DNA from: Galbula dea
Taxonomy: Eukaryota; Chordata; Aves; Piciformes; Galbulidae
Direction of reading: 5' to 3'
NCBI GenBank assembly: GCA_013399015.1
Contig: VWZX01000996.1
Coordinates: 381,052 to 445,051, forward strand
DNA length: 64,000 nucleotides
Shown piece by piece: positions 58,300 to 64,000 of the stretch. The first letter of the stretch is position 1; the number at the start of each line of letters is the position of its first letter. Under the pieces are notes generated by a model. The model was not told the DNA's origin, made no database searches, and worked only from the letters and a program-made list of their open reading frames with translations. The translations under genes and the position numbers were made by a program.

Positions 58300-61200
58300 T
58301 GTCCCATTTGAACATCTTTTTTATTTCCTCCTCCTAAAACATTTCTCGTAGCCTTCCTCCGACATCGTATACAAAATAGTTACTCTACTGAATAAATAAA
58401 CCACCAACATCTTGCAAGACAGTTACAGGATCTCAAAGGAACAAACAGCATCCAGACATCCTTTCCCTGACCTAGAGATTCACACTAGTCTCAAGTTAAA
58501 AAAGACACTCTTCCCTTCTTCCCCCCTACTCCCAACCCCAAGGATCAAACCCCAAAGGGAAGGAGAGGCACAAAACGAGTCACCCATGAGAAGAAAGCAC
58601 AAGTGCATCTACTACCTGAAACTGAAAAGCTCATGGTAACCACCTCTGAAGAGCTTGTAACAACACCTCTAAGTTGTACAGGGCGACCAAGTCCTAGAGA
58701 GACCTCTCTGTTCACACAGGTTCTATCTGTAACAGGGTTACAGGGATGTGCTTACCTTTGCTAGAACACACTGTGTCCTATGCTGGTCTCTACATGAGCC
58801 CCACACAGAGAATCTGCTCTTTGCAGAAGCACACTGGCTTAGCCAGAAAGGACAATCTTACCAAGAAAGGAGTTTCTCAAGAGCTGCCCTGCAAACACCT
58901 CTCCTGTCAGCCCCAGTTATGGCCTGAGCTAGAAGAAAGGCTTTTGGTAGCGACAGAGCACATGGACAGAGCCATCGCAGTGGCAGCAATCCCTTATGGG
59001 TTTGGGGGCAGCAGCTGCTGACAGCCCAGCTCAGGATCTGAACTCAGATGACACTGTCAGGGCTTGGAACGTGGCTGGGCTCCTGGTGGCAGGAGGCTAC
59101 AAGCATGGAGGGTTAGGAAGTGCTTTAAGGACAGGGACACGCTCCCATGCACTGCCAGGGCCCATGGCCAGGGCAGAGCCAGCCAGCATCCCATATCAGT
59201 CCCTCACATTGCTACAGACCTCAGATCTCCCCTGAACTCCCTCTTCCTCCTGCTTCCCACCTTTGGTGATAACATTTTCCCTCCAAGACTTCCTCCAGAA
59301 GCCTGAAGGGGACAGAGCCTCGGGTAGGAAACAGACGAAACACTGTTTCCGGAGGTGGTTAAGCAGCTGCCAAAGCCATCCCCAAAACAGCTGCCTTTCA
59401 GCACACAAACCTTGTTGTGGGAAAGGGAGACTGGTAGGCATATAATTTGGGAAGAAATAAAACAAAAACAGTGACCCTTTACGGGAAAGAAACGTTTAAA
59501 AAGCTGACAAGAAGCCTTCTGAGGACCAGTCTGCAGACAGCAGGGGAGGGAACTCTGCTTCCATGCCAAGGAACAGTCTGACAAAACCTCGCAAAAATAG
59601 CAACATTTTGCCCTTCAGCAGAACCTCCCAAGTGCATCTCACTGCCCACACACCTCCACAGAAAATTAAGTCACAGACACTTTGTTTAGAGCAGCCAAAA
59701 TTAAGGACTGTGGAACTTCTGCAGACTCACAGCCTGGCCTCCAAAGGATCGATTCATGCTTCCCTCTGCAGACTGCAGGCACAGTCTGGATCATTTCAAA
59801 GCCTAAATGCTGATTGTGGGCCACAAAGCCCTACTTGGTGTGTGGGTTAGTCTTTGAGTGGCAGAAACCTGCCACCAACAGAATTATTCCAGTTGGTCTA
59901 CTGGTGCTGGGAATGGGACTGGCCAGAAGGACACCAAGCTGCAGCCACTCTTCTGCCAGTGGCAGATGACTCCCATCTGGGAGCTAAGCAACTGGAAGAG
60001 CACAGGAGCATTTGGTCCCAGGGCTATGGGAGCAGGAGGCACTGTGCCTTACCCTGACAGGTAACTGCTTATGCTGTGCCTTAGGAAGAATCTGGACTCC
60101 TGTCTGGAAGGAAAATAAAATCAATTTAAAGAAGCCTAAACAAGTCTGAGATAGTAAATACATAACCTGGATCAGCAAACCACAGGCACAACAGCATCAA
60201 GAGTTCCTGTCCTGCTCCTTCTTTTGTCCAGCACACCAAGAACTAGGCTTACTCTGTTCTGAGAGCAGCTGCCAGAGTGGCTGTAGGCACATTTCATCCT
60301 ACCTGCCTCCTATCTACAGTGCTGTTTCCAGCAGCTCTCTGGGTGTGCTGGCAGTGCACTAACTCAGCCACCCTGCCAGCCTCTGGGATGCAGATGCTCT
60401 GCAAGGTGCTCTCCTGCCAGCCTGCAAGCACAGCAAAAGCCTTTCTGCCTGGAAAGAGGAGTCTGGTCTAAGAGGTTGTTTTGGGGACGTGTCTTTGAGG
60501 GCAAACAGACACAGCCAGTGACCAGCTCCAGTACCTCCTACAGCAGTGACTGCTGCTGAGTTCACTAGTCAGCAGTGGACAAGCAACAACACCAGTTTCC
60601 CCAGGCCTGCTACACTTGTTCCCAGCTCTTCTGTTCTGCTTCATTGCCACAGGACTGAAAACCCTCTGAGAATAGATTTTCCTTGTGATACAGCAGCATC
60701 TTTTAGGGGCCAGGTGTGGAAGAGGCCCAACAGTGTAGGTCTGTTAGGGGAAAGGGCAGGCAGCAGAGCAGAGTGCTGAGGAATGAGAGGTCAGAGTTAC
60801 TGAGAACTGTGTGAGGAAAGCTAAAACCAATCACTGGGAAAAAAAACCCAACCCAACAAAACAACAAAAAACCCCAAGTCCTTTCCATCTGATGCAACCT
60901 GGTACATAGGTAAAAGATAAGTCACCTTTTGGAACTGGTCCTAATGAAAGGTTACTTGTTTTTCCAAAACAAGGCATAGTAACTTCTCTCCTAGAGGGTT
61001 TCTCCCAGTCAGGAGAGAGGTGGGGAAGGATGGAATGATGTGTGCACACACATGCACCCCTTTGCTCCATGGCCAAACCTTAGCCACCCATCTGATTTTT
61101 TTTTTTTCTCTCCAAGGCAATCTCCTCCCAGTGTCCTATTTGCAGAAGGATTGCTCAAGAAGTTGAGTAAAACTACAACAAGCAGGGGAAGAGGATCCAG

Positions 61201-61597
61201 CTCTAACCAGCAAACAGGAGAAGCAATGATTTCTTCCCCCCTCTCCCCACAGCACTGCCTCTCCTGCTCAGAACCATGACCTGTTATCAAAGGAAAACTC
61301 CATTTCCTTCCTCTCCCCTCTGTAACTCCCTTTGGTGCTGGCTCTGCAGTGCTTTCCTTTGACAAAGGCACCTTTGGAAAGCACTCACAGCTCGAAGCAC
61401 AATGCCCCAATGCCTCATATTTACACCTGAGATTAACCCTGCTGCACCTCTCCTGCCCACCCCCCTCAGCCCCAGAAGTACCCCTTGGGGCTACAGCAAC
61501 AGCATGGGGAGAGCAGATGCCACAGGAGGCTTCCCACGAGTGACCACACACACACACACACACTCCCCTCACACCCTGCCACATGCAGGCTCCTGCC
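58300..61597 (-). other. SLC45A3: SLC45A3 3' UTR (inferred, about 3.3 kb)
   Basis: Runs from the SLC45A3 stop to the only - strand AATAAA I noted in this stretch (58320-58325). No CR1 or other gene is seen. There is a (CA)n near 61548-61563 and an A/C-rich run near 60840-60875. Confidence 0.6.
58320..58325 (-). terminator. AATAAA poly(A) signal of SLC45A3
   Basis: The - strand reads GAGGAAATAAAAAAGATG. It is followed about 40 bases later by the CTCF-like motif. Confidence 0.6.
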
Positions 61598-62059
61598 TCA
61601 CACTGAACACTTTGCCATGTCACTCTTCTCAAAAACAACTTTGGTTGCAAAGTAAATGGCTACCAGGCCAAAGCCAGCAGCTGACACCATGTAGGCAGTC
61701 ACTGACTGTGTAAACTGGACAATGGAGCCCATGAAGAGGGAGGGGACAACCTGAGAGAGAAGGAAAGCACTGTCCAAAATGGCCAGGTCCAGGCAGATCC
61801 CTCGGCCAGGAGCCACCGAGTCTGCTTCTCCCACCATCATCATGAGGGAGACGTCGCAGGAGGAGCTGACACAGAGAGCTGAGCTGCTGCCTGGGGGAGA
61901 GGAGGAGGAGGAGGAAGAGGAAGAAGAAAAGAGGCCCCCAGCATGGCCATTGTGGTAAGGCAGCTTCTGGCTGGAAAGGTGGCCTTTAGAGAAGGCTGAT
62001 TTCTTCTCCAGTCGAGCTGCATCTTCCTCCTCTTTGCTCTTGTATTTGTGCAGAAAGAC
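61598..62059 (-). CDS. SLC45A3: SLC45A3 (prostein), last coding exon; gene continues beyond the window
   Basis: 154 codons including the stop follow the acceptor CTCTCCCTCAG. The exon starts VFLHKYKSKEEE in phase 0, equivalent to human VFLPKYRG. After a serine-rich loop it reads SSCDVSLMMMVGEAD, then PGRGICLDLAILDSAFLLSQ, PSLFMGSIVQFTQSVTAYM and VSAAGFGLVAIYFATKVVF, ending KSDMAKCSV. The last part contains the final two transmembrane helices and is nearly identical to human SLC45A3. The SLC45 family are MFS-fold proton/sugar-type symporters; SLC45A3 is a membrane protein named prostein in human prostate. Earlier exons lie to the right of the window. No break is seen. Confidence 0.96.
   Translation of the reverse strand, partial: VFLHKYKSKEEEDAARLEKKSAFSKGHLSSQKLPYHNGHAGGLFSSSSSSSSSSPPGSSSALCVSSSCDVSLMMMVGEADSVAPGRGICLDLAILDSAFLLSQVVPSLFMGSIVQFTQSVTAYMVSAAGFGLVAIYFATKVVFEKSDMAKCSV
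61901..61932. repeat. GGA/GAA triplet repeat encoding polyserine
   Basis: On the coding (-) strand a TCT/TCC run encodes ten consecutive serines (SLC45A3 loop). Confidence 0.9.
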
Positions 62060-64000
62060 CTGAGGGAGAGAAGGAGAAGATGTGAGGAATCAGCTGGGAG
62101 GGTGGAGCCCAGAGAGCCAAGTGGGGGGCAGAGGGGACCCCAATTATTGTGCAAGGGAGCAAAACCTCTCGGTGCTTTGTGGGTGTTGGGTCAGGCTCTC
62201 AGAGGTGGGGAGTGCCTCTAGTGAGCCTGGCCCAGGTGAGATGGCCTCCAGGAGCCAGCCTGGCTGTTCCTGACTGGCACAGGGTTCAGAGCAACCCTGA
62301 CTCACTGGGGGAATCTGGCCAGGTGCTGCCTCTGTTGGGTTGAAGCTGTGGGGCTTAACATACTGCTGCTGCCCAAAGCCAGCCCAGGCTCTGCCTGGGG
62401 ACACTTTGTGTTGAGCCCTGGCTTGTCACCTGCTCACTGGGTGCTAAGGGAATCTGGACACCAACTGCAGCTCACCCCATGATGGAAACAGCAGATGCAC
62501 ACTTGCAGGACAGGAATGAATGGGCCAGAGCCCACTTTGGACCTATCACAAAGTCAGATAGCCCACTCCAGTGCAAACAGAAGCATTCATAAAGCAGCTG
62601 ACTGAGAACCCAGACCCTTCCTGCAGAAGAGCCCAAAGGGCAGATGAACAGTTCAGAGCCCTGGCTGCATAGCTGCTTCTTAATATCTGGGATACTTAAA
62701 AGTGACCCCAGATGAGATGGCACAGTGCTGGGAACTCAGGAAAGAGCTGTTTTCTCAGCTCTGCAACACACTGTGCATGCATGACCTCAACTGAGTTGCT
62801 TCATCTGCCTGGCCTGAGCCTCTATGCTCAGGCTAGAAAAGGAGGTGGAGGAGGAAGAAAATTCTTTTTCTCCCTACCCTTTCTGCCTCTCTCTGCTCAA
62901 GCTGTGAGATCTCTGGGGCATGGCTCACTGGAGCAGCACTCACACAGAGTATTTGGATCAAAAAGCTCTCCACATTAAGGCAAACAAATAATGGGCAGTC
63001 ATGTGCAGAAAGCAAAACCACTGCAGAGCTCCAGCCCTCAAACTCCAGGGCTGTGCACAACCATTGGCTGCATGGAGCACAGCAGATAACAAGGACATCT
63101 TAGTCCTTTATCTGCACAGTGAGGTTGGACAAACACAGACCAGTAAAGAGGAAGAAGCCCAGCACCTGTCTGAGAGCAGAGAGCACTGTAACCAGCTGCA
63201 GGGCTCAGAGAGGCTTGCCTGAACCACCCTGCCTTTTGCAGGAGGGACCCAGAAGAACAGGAGGGAACTGCTGGTGCAGGCCTGTGGGCACTCCAGCTCT
63301 CTTGCAGGCCATCCTAAAGCTTCCAGCAGCCTTGGCACCCACCCAGCTACAACCAGCCCTGCCCTAGTGTATGTCAGCAGCAGCCAGTCTCTGTTCATGC
63401 TGCCCCAGGCCACGGCTGCAGATCTGCAGCACAAACAGTTGCAGATTCAATGGGAGAGGAGAAATCTAGTGAGAAGAACTTCACTCAATAGCATTCCTCT
63501 GCCAAAAGCTTTACCTGGGCTCTGCTCTGCTGCTCACCATACCCTTCAACTCCTCTGCCAAGGCTCATGCATCAATCCAGGACCAACATTCATCTTATAG
63601 AGAGCTTAAAAACCATCCCATGTGTCTCCTACTGCCATCAGACTTCAAAGCAACTCCAAACCCAGCAGAGAAAGGGCATTCATTGTGTGAGCCAAACTAG
63701 GGTGTCCCCCACAGTTCCTGCCCTTCATCTTTAAGGATGATGCTCTCAGAAGCCTCCTCATCTGCCCTGAAGACTCATGCCACATCTTCCTGGTTTCTCT
63801 CCTGATCCAGGCTAGGACTTTGGAGATCCACATTCTGGCAGGGATGCCTGAACATCCAGTGTGGAGAATTGATTTCCATTTACAGAGAATGGCTTAAACA
63901 CATACTTGTGGGAAGGAGCTTAGTGAGAATTTATGCTTCAAAAATCACTCCTTGTAAAAGAGGATTCAACCACAGGAGTCACTGATGCCTCAGTCAACAG
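62060..64000 (-). other. SLC45A3 intron, 3' part
   Basis: No upstream SLC45A3 exon could be recognised; nothing else notable was seen. Confidence 0.7.

Noticed and set aside
61009..61650. Open frame of 213 codons on the - strand next to SLC45A3
   Set aside because: Overlaps the SLC45A3 stop and 3' UTR in another frame; includes the (CA)n repeat; no motif.

Overview
This 64 kb window is vertebrate nuclear DNA, most likely from a bird. The genes are intron-split with consensus GT-AG junctions. About a dozen CR1-type LINE 3' tails (the dominant avian retroposon) are recognisable. Introns are short, and two CpG islands are present, one of them interrupted by an assembly gap. The gene order MFSD4A - ELK4 - SLC45A3 matches the segment of human chromosome 1q32. 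I cannot name the species; the many CR1 tails would suit a CR1-rich lineage such as woodpeckers, but that is a guess.

Layout. 1-17.1 kb: nine coding exons of MFSD4A on the + strand, a 12-TM major facilitator superfamily protein; its first exon lies left of the window. 17.1-18.2 kb: the MFSD4A 3' UTR. 18.2-19.1 kb: a short convergent gap. 19.1-32.2 kb: ELK4 on the - strand, an ETS/ternary complex factor with all four coding exons intact and an apparent 8.2 kb 3' UTR. 32.2-42.5 kb: ELK4 intron 1, leading to a CpG island (41.0-42.5 kb) with a 618-base gap that probably hides the non-coding first exon. 42.5-52.1 kb: no recognisable gene. 52.1-57.2 kb: a two-coding-exon Krueppel-like factor on the - strand, clearly of the KLF15 family but with a different N-terminus, with a probable non-coding first exon in a second CpG island (57.1-58.3 kb). 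58.3-62.1 kb: the last coding exon and 3' UTR of SLC45A3 on the - strand; the rest of the gene lies right of the window.

Functional picture. Two multi-pass carriers (MFSD4A, SLC45A3) flank two transcription factors. ELK4 is the SRF partner that couples MAPK signalling to serum response elements. The KLF15-like protein should bind GC/CACCC boxes. In human, SLC45A3 and ELK4 are adjacent in tandem and produce a known cis-spliced chimeric RNA. Here the KLF15-like gene and a CTCF-like motif sit between them. I see no operon, CRISPR or mobile-defence system, nor any unknown multi-gene system. The most unusual content is the KLF15-family gene at this locus, followed by regulatory and repeat features listed in the findings.
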